The notes beneath the pieces were generated by a model that was not told the origin of the DNA, did no database searches, and was given only the letters and a program-made list of their open reading frames with translations. A DNA stretch of 32,154 bases from Actinomycetota bacterium (lineage in GTDB: Bacteria; Actinomycetota; Geothermincolia; Geothermincolales; RBG-13-55-18), in NCBI GenBank assembly GCA_003598015.1, contig QZKE01000042.1, positions 1 to 32,154 of the forward strand, given 5' to 3'. A program made the position numbers and the translations under genes. Positions 1-8,319 of the stretch are shown piece by piece; within the stretch, counting starts at the first letter, position 1; every line of letters begins with the position of its first letter.

Positions 1-1525
1 GTACGTCCTCGAAGGTGTAGGAGGTGACCGCGCCCACCGATGAGCCGTCCATCAGGACGTCCGATACGTGGTAGCCGGCGTCCGGGGTGATGGTGAAGGT
101 ATGGTCGTCTCCGTAGTTGACGGTTACAGCCCCTGCCGGGTCTATGGTCCCGTTGCTCCCGGCAGTGGCGGTGATGGTGAAGGTATCGATGGCGAAGGAA
201 GCATCTATGGTGTGGTCCGCCTGTACGTCCTCGAAGGTGTAGGAGGTGACCGCACCCACACTGGAGCCGTCCACCAGGACGTCTGATACGTGGTAGCCGG
301 CATCCGGGGTGATGGTGAAGGCCTGGTCGTCTCCGTAGTTGACGGTGACGGCGCCCGCGGGGTCTATGGTCCCGTTGCTCCCGGCCGAGGCGGTGATGGT
401 GAACTGATCGATGGCAAAGGAGGCCTCGATGGTGTGGTCGGCCCTAACACTCAAGAACGTGTACGAGGTTACCGTTCCCACACTGGAGCCGTCCACCAAT
501 ACGTCCACTATGTGGTACCCAGTATCGGGCGTGATAGTGAAGGTTTGGTCATTATTGTGTCCAACGTATACCGCGCCGGAAGGATCGATGCTCCCGCCGG
601 GGCCCGCTGTAGCCGTTATCGTGTAGTACTTGCTTGTAAATGTCACGGATATGGTATGGTCGGCTGTGACATCCTCGAAGGTGTACGAGGTGACCGATCC
701 CACGTTGGAACCATCTACCAAGACATCATCGACCACATATCCATCATCCGCCGTTATTGTAAAGGTCTGGTCATCTCCATAGTTGGCCGTCACGCTCCCC
801 GAAGGGCTGATGCTACCATGCGGACCCGAAGACGCAGTGATGGTGAATGTATCGATGGCGAAGCTGGCCTCGATGGTGTGGTCCGCATCCACCGCCGGGA
901 AAGTGTAGCTGGTCACCGCACCTACGGACGAGCCGTCCACCAGGACGTCCGCCACGTGGTATCCCGTATCCGGTGTTATATCGAAGGTCTGGTCCACCCC
1001 ATAATCCACGGTTACAGCTCCGGAGGGGCTTATGCTACCGTTAGCTCCCGCACTCGCGGTAATGGTGAACTGCGCTGCCTCGAAGCTCGCCTCGATGGTG
1101 TGGTCCGCATCCACGCTGGTGAAGGTATAGCTCGTCACAGCTCCCACCGAAGAACCATCAACTAATACGTCAGTCACTTCATAACCGGTATCCGGGGTTA
1201 TATCGAAGGTCTGGTCAGCTCCATAACCTACGGTCACAGCTCCGGAAGGGGCAATGCTCCCGTCAGCCCCGGCGGATGCCGTTATGGTGAAGGTATCGAT
1301 GGCGAAGGTTACTACCACTGCATGATGCTCGTTAACGTTGTTTATCACGTAAGGATCGGCGATGGTCTGCGGCACGCCATTATCGACAATAGACGCTATA
1401 TGGTAATGAGAATCAGGCGTTATCGTTATACTCGCCGTCCCCCCCGGATTTACATTCTGCGAGGCCGGGCTGACGCTTCCGTTACCACCCGATACCGAGG
1501 CGGTGACTATCGCCTGCAGGATTAC
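1..1525 (-). repeat. Tandem 222-225 bp protein-coding repeats (six InlB-type units plus one divergent unit)
   Basis: The segment coding for DVLVDGSSVGAVTSYTF recurs near 36, 258, 480, 705, 925 and 1150, a period of about 222-225 bp (74-75 residues). The two units nearest the left edge are almost identical at DNA level: GTACGTCCTCGAAGGTGTAG occurs at 1 and again at 223. Identity falls away from the edge, and the N-terminal-most unit (about 1315-1525) is divergent, with VDNGVPQ in place of VDGSSVG. The array continues out of the window. Near-identity between adjacent units points to recent duplication or gene conversion. Confidence 0.9.
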
Positions 1526-4384
1526 CGTAGTCTCTATATATGCCCCACTATCGGCGGTAGCCCTTACCGTCGCGGTCCCCGGCGTAGCTCCCGTCAAATA
1601 GATGGTTACCTGACCGTTGGCGTCGGTAGTCCCGGAGGCGGGCAGGACCGTGCCCAGGCTGGTAGTGAATACCAGGTTGTAGCCTGCTCCCACGGGATCG
1701 CCGTTGATATCCAGGGCGGTTGCCACGATGGTGCTTTGCGTACTCCCGTCAGCGGGAATGCTGGACGGCGTTGCATTGATGGTTACGCTGTGGACCTGCG
1801 GTGTCACGGTTATCGAGGCTGTATCGCTGGCGGGGTCGGGATCGTACTGATCGAGCGCGGTCACCTGGGCTGTATTGGTATGATCGCCCCCCGAGTTCAC
1901 GGTAGCCTCAAAGGTGAGGTCCGTCGAGGCCCCCGAGGCCAGCGAATCCACAGCCCAGCTCAAAGCCGGTGCACCGCTATCATCGCGGCTGTCCCCACCG
2001 GCGATGGAACCGGGCACGTACGAGAACCCGTCGGGTACGGCATCTTCAATCGTGATGTTGTAAGCGCCATCCGGACCACCATTGGTCACGGTCACGGTGA
2101 AGGTGACTGTATCCGCCACGTATGGAGTATCATCATCAACAACCTTCGCCAGGCTGATATCCGTGGTTCCAACCCGGGCGTTATAGGGGTCCGAGAGGTC
2201 GGCGGGCTGATAGGGAATGCTTATCGTCGACCCGATAAGATTCCCGGTGGCTATATCCAATTCCCTCAATTGTGATGTGCTGTGATTGCCCGCGTATACA
2301 GCCCCGGCTATCGTCTGTGCCAGCTGCATCGCGTTCCACGAAGTGGCCGTGTTTATCCTCGTAAAAGCGTTGGTACCCGTATTGAAGGACCAGAACCAGT
2401 TGGTGCTGGTTGATGCGTAGATGATCCCGCTCGCTCCGTCGCGCCTGACGATGAAATCGCCGAACCCTCCGATGGCGGACGGCCGGTAGCGTGAGTAACC
2501 GTAAGGCCAGCTGGGGGAGGTGATGTTCAGCCGTCTATACGAGGCAACGCTCTTACCGTCCGCGGAGAGGGTTATCTCGTAGATGTCGAACATATCGCCC
2601 GTGTTGTAGTTGGTCCCAGAGCTCGTATATTCCGGACCTATGTAGAGTTTTCCGTCCAGGTACGCTCCGCCGCCACTCTCCAAATACCCGGCGTTGGAGG
2701 GGAAAACGGTGCTGAAATTGTAGAGTACGTGATGCGCGCCGGCCCCCGTTCCTTCCGCGGGGTCCCAGTAATACATGGTCTTGTTGTTGCCGTAGTAGCA
2801 AATCCCGCCGTTATCGGGATTGGATGCCAGCGCGTTTGTCCAGTTGGTAGTGTACGGTGATGTCGTCATCAGTGTGCTTGCACCATCGGGAAGGTGCGTG
2901 CTGTATATCCGGCCGGTGGGGCCACCTCCGTAAATATAGCTCTCCGCCAGGTCGTTGGCGATCTGCCAGACGCGCCGCTCGCTTGCAGCTCCGATCCTCA
3001 GCGGTCCGACCGTATAGAACTCGGGGGATGCGTCGGGAGCATTGTATGCATAGGAGAAGCTCGCCGTCTCCCCCGCCCGGTAGCTGCCATCCCACACCAG
3101 GATCTTGGCATCTCCCCGCACGGACACACCCGTATCCGCGGCCGGGGAGATGTCGGAAAGCTCGAAATCGGCGGGTACGACATCCACGATCTTCCCGGAG
3201 AAGTCCTCCTGGAACTGCACCTCCACCGTCATGGGGGTGGGCCCAAGCGGATAATTCCTGGTGGCGGAGGTCCTCTTCACGATATACGGGGAGTTATCCT
3301 CGACCTCCACCGTGGAGGTGAGCGAACGAGTGCCGTTCTCGTGCCTCGCGGTGAGCGTAAGCCGGTATTCCCCCGCCTGGCTGAACGTGTAACCCGCCCG
3401 GTAATCCGGTTCGATGAATCCCACAAGCTTGATACCGCAGGTTCCAGAAGGCGGGACGTTCAGACTCTCGATGGAACCATCGGGCGCAACTACCTGCAAA
3501 ATGACTTCGGCATCGTCCACGATCTCGCCCGCATCATCGAGCACTCCGATGTGGATATCAGCGGCCTGTCCCACCTTATAAATGTCCTGGTCCGTGTTCA
3601 TGGCCAGGACGCCCCAGGCGAAATCTTGTTCGAACTCCTCGACTTCGCCGGTGATCGGATTGGTGATGCTGATCTTCAGGTTGTACAAGCCGGGCGTAAA
3701 CGTCCTGGGCGGGTCTATCACCATCACCACGGAGCCGGCCTGGAAACGGAGATTCTCCGCGGGAATCACGAGGCTTTCGCCTTGAGGGCCTACCGCAGTA
3801 ACCTGCAGCAAGCGTGATCCCCGTACATCCTCCCCCGCAAGAGGGACCAGGGCTCGATTCTCCCCGTTTCTATTCAGGGCACCGGCGAGTACGGTTCGGG
3901 CATCCTGCTTGGAGACCTCGATTCCGGCGGCCGCCAGCCTTGCCACTCCGGCGATCACCTCTTCCTGGATCTCCCTGGAAAGGGAATCCCTCGCCAGGCC
4001 GGCTTGCCGCTCGAGCTCTTCCCTGGTCGTAGAAACATAGAGGAGCGCAGCGTAGGCTTCCTCTATGGACAGCTCATCCCCGTCATTCTTTTCCTTGAAC
4101 TCTACATCTGCGATCTTCACCGCGATCTCGCTTGGCGCGACTCCAGGGGTATTGCCAACCAGCTTGGCGGTTAACGAACCGCTGCCCATATCCCCCTTCA
4201 AAATCGCCGAGATACTGTTGCTCGAGCCATCGATCGCAGCGATGCGTGCGGAATCCTTCGCGTTTACCGCAGACCCATAGGAGATGTGCGGAGAGAGTTG
4301 AGAGATCAACAGGAAGAGGGCGAGCAATAATACCGGTACTAACCCGATGGATGCGTATCTCGTCCGCCTGCTTTGCCTGCTCAC
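1..4384 (-). CDS. Giant secreted/surface protein with DUF11, Big_1-like and InlB-type tandem repeats (3' end beyond window)
   Basis: Read from a GTG at 4384 (AGGGAAG seven bases upstream), one minus-strand frame stays open to the left edge, giving 1461 codons with no stop. The frame was checked at about 3838, 3178, 2800, 2158 and 58. Order: basic N-terminus then a hydrophobic segment (residues about 12-29, signal peptide or anchor); a helical charged region to about 190; beta-rich Ig/macroglobulin-like segments (about 200-420); a Gly/Tyr/Trp-rich propeller-like region (about 475-730); a DUF11-type repeat (about 743-859); an invasin Big_1-like domain (about 861-949); then InlB B-type repeats with the signature DVLVDGSSVGAVTSYTF. 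The architecture indicates an exported adhesin or surface-layer-like protein; the ligand is unknown. The C-terminus, and so any sorting signal, lies outside the window. Antisense frames here are Gly/Arg-rich shadows. Confidence 0.9.
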   Translation of the reverse strand, partial: MSRQSRRTRYASIGLVPVLLLALFLLISQLSPHISYGSAVNAKDSARIAAIDGSSNSISAILKGDMGSGSLTAKLVGNTPGVAPSEIAVKIADVEFKEKNDGDELSIEEAYAALLYVSTTREELERQAGLARDSLSREIQEEVIAGVARLAAAGIEVSKQDARTVLAGALNRNGENRALVPLAGEDVRGSRLLQVTAVGPQGESLVIPAENLRFQAGSVVMVIDPPRTFTPGLYNLKISITNPITGEVEEFEQDFAWGVLAMNTDQDIYKVGQAADIHIGVLDDAGEIVDDAEVILQVVAPDGSIESLNVPPSGTCGIKLVGFIEPDYRAGYTFSQAGEYRLTLTARHENGTRSLTSTVEVEDNSPYIVKRTSATRNYPLGPTPMTVEVQFQEDFSGKIVDVVPADFELSDISPAADTGVSVRGDAKILVWDGSYRAGETASFSYAYNAPDASPEFYTVGPLRIGAASERRVWQIANDLAESYIYGGGPTGRIYSTHLPDGASTLMTTSPYTTNWTNALASNPDNGGICYYGNNKTMYYWDPAEGTGAGAHHVLYNFSTVFPSNAGYLESGGGAYLDGKLYIGPEYTSSGTNYNTGDMFDIYEITLSADGKSVASYRRLNITSPSWPYGYSRYRPSAIGGFGDFIVRRDGASGIIYASTSTNWFWSFNTGTNAFTRINTATSWNAMQLAQTIAGAVYAGNHSTSQLRELDIATGNLIGSTISIPYQPADLSDPYNARVGTTDISLAKVVDDDTPYVADTVTFTVTVTNGGPDGAYNITIEDAVPDGFSYVPGSIAGGDSRDDSGAPALSWAVDSLASGASTDLTFEATVNSGGDHTNTAQVTALDQYDPDPASDTASITVTPQVHSVTINATPSSIPADGSTQSTIVATALDINGDPVGAGYNLVFTTSLGTVLPASGTTDANGQVTIYLTGATPGTATVRATADSGAYIETTVILQAIVTASVSGGNGSVSPASQNVNPGGTASITITPDSHYHIASIVDNGVPQTIADPYVINNVNEHHAVVVTFAIDTFTITASAGADGSIAPSGAVTVGYGADQTFDITPDTGYEVTDVLVDGSSVGAVTSYTFTSVDADHTIEASFEAAQFTITASAGANGSISPSGAVTVDYGVDQTFDITPDTGYHVADVLVDGSSVGAVTSYTFPAVDADHTIEASFAIDTFTITASSGPHGSISPSGSVTANYGDDQTFTITADDGYVVDDVLVDGSNVGSVTSYTFEDVTADHTISVTFTSKYYTITATAGPGGSIDPSGAVYVGHNNDQTFTITPDTGYHIVDVLVDGSSVGTVTSYTFLSVRADHTIEASFAIDQFTITASAGSNGTIDPAGAVTVNYGDDQAFTITPDAGYHVSDVLVDGSSVGAVTSYTFEDVQADHTIDASFAIDTFTITATAGSNGTIDPAGAVTVNYGDDHTFTITPDAGYHVSDVLMDGSSVGAVTSYTFEDV

Positions 4385-4800
4385 GTTTTTGCTTCCCTGT
4401 ACTTCTCGCCTGCACGAACAACATTGTCTGTTTTTTCGATTCTAGACCAGCGTGCTTGGTTCCTCATATGATTCCACTCATGCTCTCAACAGGTAATATT
4501 CCAGCGCTCCTACAGTTATCGGCAGCTAATCGAGCAAACTTTTTTGCCTCTCATCAATGAAAACGTCTATATAATTGATATATTGGTAGAAAAACTCGGA
4601 TACGGTCGTTTTCCCGCGGTTAACGGATGCATCGAGCGGACAATCGGAACAGGCGTGAAATCCCTGTTAAAACAGCTTATTGAACGTCCTTTTATGTTAT
4701 TGTATGGAAACGGGTAGTGCCAGTAGGGCAAGCATCTATGCAGCGATGATCTCTTGATGTGCCTCTTGGATTGTGTTCCAATTTCCTGTTTTTGCTCGCT
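4385..4800. other. Intergenic, no convincing gene
   Basis: This stretch lies upstream of the minus-strand surface-protein gene and so should hold its promoter and 5' leader. I see no clear -35/-10 pair, tRNA, riboswitch or transposon end. The short frames in it have no ribosome binding site and no family signature. Confidence 0.4.
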
Positions 4801-4835
4801 GCATCCTGTTTTGTGGTCATATTGTGGTTACGGGA
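4801..4835 (-). repeat. Dispersed motif, copy A
   Basis: On the plus strand this carries the core GTGGTCATATTGTGGTTA. It matches copy E at 10645-10679 over about 35 bases, starting with GCATCCTGTTT. Read on the minus strand, the TAA stop codon of the truncated ATPase (4828-4830) is the start of the motif. Confidence 0.75.
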
Positions 4836-5802
4836 GCATTCGCTCCGCGAGTTTCCGCTTGATCGTCCAGTGCCTCCAGTAAGGAATGGCTTCAACCTTA
4901 AGTTTGCCGTCGCTGAAGACCGTTTCGAGGTTGGAGGATATGATTAAGCCCTCGTTGATGCCGTACTTCGTCATGAACTTAAACAGAGGCTTTGCATCTC
5001 TTGCCTTGATGTCGCTCCTCATCTTTATTTCAATGGGCACAACTCCCTCCTCCGAGGCAAGGACCAGGTCGACCTCGTCCTTTTGCGGAGATCTCCAGAA
5101 AAACCCGGCCTTGAGCGTATTCGCGAAGAACTGTTCCGCAAGCGCGGAGAAATCGCTCTCTCCAGAGAGGGCGAAACTTAAAGCCGTGTTGGATGTATAG
5201 ACCTTGCGCATCTTTTTCTCACTGGTCAGGCGGTTGGGAGAGTAATTATAAAGCTTCCTCACGAGCATGGCGTATTCGAGGTAAGAGACGTAATCCGAGA
5301 CGGTTCTCTGGTCATAACCGAGATCGCTTCCGAGATTCCTGTAGTCGAGGATCATCCCCGGATGCGCCGCGAACACATTCATGCAGCGGTAAAGCAGATC
5401 GGCGGACCTGATGGAGAAGCTCTCCGGCAGATCGCGAAAGATCACGCGCTCCAGCAGGCCTTCCCGGAAGTACTTCCTCCTGCGGATATCGTCGAGCTCC
5501 AGCGCCTCGATGAAACCACCCGTGATAATGAAATCCTTCAAGCTTCGCTTGATCTCCGCCTCGTAAACTGTTTCCCTTCTGCGGTCGATTTCGATGTTTT
5601 TGAAATCCAGGTACTCGTCGAAGTCCAAGGGCTCGATCAGGAATTCGAAAAACCTCCCCGCCAGGCTCTCCTTGCCTCCCTTGGAGAGATTTAATGCCGC
5701 GGAGCCAGAGAGGAAGATCTTGATGTTCGGATTGAGATCATAGACGATCTTTACCTTATCGGGCCAGCTCTCAAGTTTCTGTATCTCATCCAGGAATAGA
5801 TT
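4828..5802 (-). pseudogene. 5'-truncated DUF4143-family AAA+ ATPase
   Basis: The frame is open from 5802 to the stop at 4828 and is preceded in frame by a TGA. It starts abruptly at the Walker B region (FLDEIQKLESW), followed by sensor I (IFLSGSAALNL), GRFFEF, and a C-terminal DUF4143/PD-(D/E)XK-like segment (DEVDLVLASEEG then VPIEIK). The roughly 80 N-terminal residues with the Walker A loop are absent, so ATP binding is lost even if the internal ATG at 5628 were used. Intact relatives are about 400 residues and often occur in accessory DNA as defence- or addiction-like ATPases. The break coincides with motif copy B. An intact paralogue lies at 7042-8271. Confidence 0.85.
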
Positions 5803-5837
5803 TCAGGTGTTCGGTGGTCATATAGTGGTTACGAGAA
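5801..5837 (-). repeat. Dispersed motif, copy B (at the ATPase breakpoint)
   Basis: Plus-strand core GTGGTCATATAGTGGTTA. On the minus strand it reads TCG TAA CCAC, so it has a stop codon at the same position as the other copies. It runs straight into the interior of the truncated ATPase coding sequence. Confidence 0.75.
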
Positions 5838-5912
5838 CCCGATCATCCTCAGTCCTAATCGTGTTTTATTCAGTGTAGAATCTTACCCATGCCTCTGGGT
5901 GACCGTCTACTT

Positions 5913-6221
5913 TCAGCTCCCCTGCTTGGCTCGCGCCTCGAGCAATCCTATCCTGGTCTGCAGGACCTCGAATACGTGATGCAAGGGTAACTCTTCGCCC
6001 CGTGCCATCAATCCTTCTTCGATGAGTTCCCTGGCAAGGGTTGAAGGCCCAATGCCCAATTCTCTTGCCCGTTCGACTAATAGGCGAAGGAGCTCCCGGT
6101 CCATCTTTATCGAGAAGACCGAGGTCTTTTTCCCATCGGCAGGCCTCTTTATCTTGACTCTTTCGCTTTTTTCCCAGAGCTCGTCGAACTCCTTATCTCT
6201 TTCGCTTCTCTCCTCTGTCAT
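5913..6221 (-). CDS. brnA: BrnA-like ribbon-helix-helix antitoxin
   Basis: A 102-residue protein with a charged N-terminus and a central ribbon-helix-helix fold (TSVFSIKMDRELLRLLVERA then LGIGPSTLARELIEEG). This is the layout of BrnA-type antitoxins, which bind BrnT and repress the operon through the RHH. The ATG at 6221 overlaps the brnT stop as ATGA, and GGGAGG lies just upstream inside brnT, so translation is coupled. A GTG 15 bases upstream is possible but lacks that overlap. A C-terminal helix (VFEVLQTRIGLLEARAKQGS) follows the RHH. The family call is by fold and context and could be a generic CopG-type antitoxin. Confidence 0.75.
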   Translation of the reverse strand: MTEERSERDKEFDELWEKSERVKIKRPADGKKTSVFSIKMDRELLRLLVERARELGIGPSTLARELIEEGLMARGEELPLHHVFEVLQTRIGLLEARAKQGS

Positions 6222-6490
6222 CTTCCTTCCTCCCACGCTGTTATAACGTACCAGATCCCTTCTCTATTCTGGCATGGGTTCATAAAGATCCTGAGTTTTC
6301 TCCCTTTTGCTGTATGACCCTGTGCCATCCATCTCGGTCCGTGCTCTTCGTCATCGCCATGCCTTATTTCGACATCGGGGTCGTCGAACACTACCTCCTC
6401 AACTTCCCACGGATCTACTTCATGCTCCCATATGTGATTAATAATCTTGTCCGACCAATCGAAAGCCTCTATATCTATCTCGCTTGTCAT
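6218..6490 (-). CDS. brnT: BrnT-family toxin (RelE/BrnT-fold RNase)
   Basis: A 90-residue protein with the BrnT layout: FDWSDKIINHIWEHEVDPWE near the N-terminus, VVFDDPDVEIRHGDDEEHG, the strand KGRKLRIFMN, and the terminal strand WYVITAWEEGR. BrnT toxins are small ribonucleases that stop translation and are neutralised by the downstream BrnA. TAGGAGTG lies seven bases before the ATG. The toxin-first order and the four-base overlap with the next gene are typical of this family. A promoter and tandem palindromes lie directly upstream. Confidence 0.8.
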   Translation of the reverse strand: MTSEIDIEAFDWSDKIINHIWEHEVDPWEVEEVVFDDPDVEIRHGDDEEHGPRWMAQGHTAKGRKLRIFMNPCQNREGIWYVITAWEEGR

Positions 6491-6508
6491 GCGTTCACTC
6501 CTATTATC

Positions 6509-6546
6509 GGTAATACTAAGGTAATACCTTTAATTATTCTTGTCAA
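6509..6546 (-). promoter_or_regulatory. Putative brnTA promoter with direct repeats
   Basis: On the minus strand TTGACA (6546-6541) is followed after 17 bases by TACCTT (6523-6518). The octamer GTATTACC occurs twice, at 6527-6520 and 6516-6509, an 11-base (one helical turn) period, overlapping the -10 and the start region. This is a plausible BrnA operator. Inferred from sequence only. Confidence 0.45.
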
Positions 6547-6554
6547 TTTAAAAT

Positions 6555-6587
6555 CAGTCACGTGTCCATAATTGCAGTCACGTGTCA
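6555..6587. promoter_or_regulatory. Two CACGTG palindromes, 20-bp spacing, upstream of brnTA
   Basis: CAGTCACGTGTC occurs at 6555-6566 and again at 6575-6586, so the two centres are exactly 20 bp apart. They sit just upstream of the putative -35 of brnT. The same arrangement occurs in front of the MNT/HEPN operon at 11750-11805. Confidence 0.6.
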
Positions 6588-6589
6588 TC

Positions 6590-6872
6590 AAGTATGGACA
6601 CCTCCTGAACGTCTACATAGCACTTCCCTAAGACCGTTTCGCGATCAGGAGGGGATCATCGATTGCTGGAGCCTTGAGGTGTTTCCTTAAAACAAAAAGC
6701 CTTCCTGCGAAGACCTTTTGCCGACCGGGGACACCCCGATCCACTTACAAATTTGCTCCTTTGCTGCCTATCCTGTCAACTTGTTTTCATCATGATGCGG
6801 AGACAGCGAAAAGCTTTATAGAATAGATGCAGTGGTAACGAGGAAGGTAAGCGATGAGCAAGGAGTAGTATA
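6590..6872. other. Intergenic, no gene seen
   Basis: Between the brnT control region and motif copy C I see only a small perfect hairpin, CGGGG-ACA-CCCCG near 6726-6738, with no following T run. No open frame here has a ribosome binding site. Confidence 0.35.
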
Positions 6873-6873
6873 T

Positions 6874-6906
6874 CCTTCTTTGTGGTCATGTTGTGGTTAT
6901 GCAAAA
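6874..6906 (-). repeat. Dispersed motif, copy C
   Basis: Plus-strand core GTGGTCATGTTGTGGTTA, two differences from the commonest form. On the minus strand the TAA that ends the 32-residue frame 6995-6897 forms its first bases. Confidence 0.7.
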
Positions 6907-6995
6907 CCCACTTGCTCCAGTCTGTATCTCCGGAGCAATTCGCTCTTGTGGTTCTCCAGCCAGCTCCACTTGTCATTGCTTATGTAAACGTGCAT
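6897..6995 (-). pseudogene. 32-residue frame, probable C-terminal gene remnant
   Basis: This short minus-strand frame reads MHVYISNDKW then SWLENHKSELL and ends RLEQVGFA. It looks like ordinary protein sequence with a helical, charged C-terminus, but it has no ribosome binding site and is too short for a known domain. Its last residues resemble the 15 codons before motif copy B (RLGLRMIGFS, then stop). It is probably the tail of a gene whose body has been lost. I do not recognise the family. Confidence 0.35.
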
Positions 6996-7041
6996 TATGA
7001 ATGCATATATGCAAGCTAATAAAAAGACCGAAGGAGGAGAA

Positions 7042-8271
7042 TTGCCGGGCTCCAGTAGCTATATCAAGAGGTCCATGGAAATCCCCCTCAAGCGGGCGGT
7101 GAAGGAATTTCCGGTCGTAGTGATGACCGGCCCGAGGCAATCCGGTAAGACGACGATACTGAGGCATCTCTTCGGGAAGGATTACAGGTATGTTTCCCTG
7201 GAACCGCCCGATGTACGCTCGGCGGCGATCTCCGATCCGAGGGGATTTCTGGATATCAATCCTCCGCCGGTGATACTCGACGAGATCCAGTACACCCCGG
7301 AGCTCCTTCCATATATCAAAGAGGCGGTGGATGAGGACCGCGGGCGTCGCGGCACTTTCCTGCTCTCCGGGTCTCAGAACATCCTCCTCGCCGAGAGGAC
7401 AACCGAGACCCTGGCCGGAAGGTCCGCCGTGCTTAAACTTATGCCCCTCACGCAGAGGGAAACCCTCGGGCGGCCCATGTCGCCGTTTCCCTGGGAACCC
7501 GGATACCGCGTTCCCCGCAAGAAGCTACCCACGGGGTTGGACCTTTGGGAGGTCTTTATCCGGGGTTGGTATCCGGAGCCGGTATCCGAACCCGACAGGG
7601 ATATCTCGCTCTGGCATGCCAGCTATATGCAGACTTACCTGGAGCGCGATGTAAGGACACTCAGGCAGGTGGGGGATCTCACGCTCTTCCAGGCATTTCT
7701 TCGCACCCTGGCTGCGAGAAGCGCCCAGCTGATAAACCTCACCGACATCGCCCGTAACCTGGGGGTTGCCGTGAATACCATAAAGGCCTGGCTCTCCGTC
7801 CTGGAGGCTACCTATCAGGTAATCATCCTGCGGCCCTACTATGCCAATGTCGGCAAACGCCTGGTTAAGACGCCCAAGGTCTTTTTCACAGATACCGGAA
7901 CCCTCTGCAACCTGACTGGGCTGAAAGACCCCGAGCATGCCGCACTGGGACCCATGGGCGGAAGCATAATGGAGACGGTAGTCGTCTCGGAAATATACAA
8001 ATCACTACTCAACCGGGGCGAGGAACCAAGGATTCATTTTTGGAGGACATCAACGGGCACGGAGGTGGACATAATCGTGGAGCAGGAACAGAAGCTCATC
8101 CCCATCGAGGTAAGGCTGTCCTCTACACCAAGGCCAGACATGGCAGCGGGGATCAAGGCATTGATGGCTTCGCTCGGCGATCGGGTCGCCCCGGGCTACG
8201 TGGTCCATCCTGGCGAAGCCCACCTTCCCCTGGGGGATGGCGTAGAAGCGCTGCCTTTTTCACGGCTATGA
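7042..8271 (+). CDS. DUF4143-family AAA+ ATPase, intact
   Basis: About 409 residues from the TTG at 7042, chosen because AAGGAGG lies at 7031-7037. ATGs at 6997 and 7009 are in frame but have no ribosome binding site. Walker A is MTGPRQSGKTT (residues about 28-38), Walker B VILDEIQY, sensor I FLLSGSQNILL, followed by the LAGRSAVLKLMPLTQRE and TYLERDVRTL segments typical of the family. The C-terminal DUF4143 part has TEVDIIVEQEQ then IPIEVRLSS, a PD-(D/E)XK-like layout in which the usual Lys of E-x-K is Arg. These cytoplasmic ATPases are common in accessory DNA and their substrates are mostly unknown. The gene is a paralogue of the truncated copy at 4828-5802 and is followed by two genes on the same strand. 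Confidence 0.88.
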   Translation: MPGSSSYIKRSMEIPLKRAVKEFPVVVMTGPRQSGKTTILRHLFGKDYRYVSLEPPDVRSAAISDPRGFLDINPPPVILDEIQYTPELLPYIKEAVDEDRGRRGTFLLSGSQNILLAERTTETLAGRSAVLKLMPLTQRETLGRPMSPFPWEPGYRVPRKKLPTGLDLWEVFIRGWYPEPVSEPDRDISLWHASYMQTYLERDVRTLRQVGDLTLFQAFLRTLAARSAQLINLTDIARNLGVAVNTIKAWLSVLEATYQVIILRPYYANVGKRLVKTPKVFFTDTGTLCNLTGLKDPEHAALGPMGGSIMETVVVSEIYKSLLNRGEEPRIHFWRTSTGTEVDIIVEQEQKLIPIEVRLSSTPRPDMAAGIKALMASLGDRVAPGYVVHPGEAHLPLGDGVEALPFSRL

Positions 8272-8319
8272 CAAAATGAACTGTAAGGCCATCTAGACAA
8301 GCTTAAGGGGTTGATGAAA

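Noticed and set aside
1..1525. Regular repeats considered as a CRISPR array
   Set aside because: The period of 222-225 bp is a multiple of three, the repeats are coding on the minus strand and there are no short unique spacers.
68..2275. Long plus-strand open frames with Gly/Arg/Val-rich translations
   Set aside because: They are antisense to the surface-protein gene and have no ribosome binding sites or family motifs. Their length comes from the codon bias of the repeats on the other strand.
4692..4947. Small open frames on both strands around motif copy A
   Set aside because: They lack ribosome binding sites and family signatures, and overlap the repeat motif and the ATPase 3' end.
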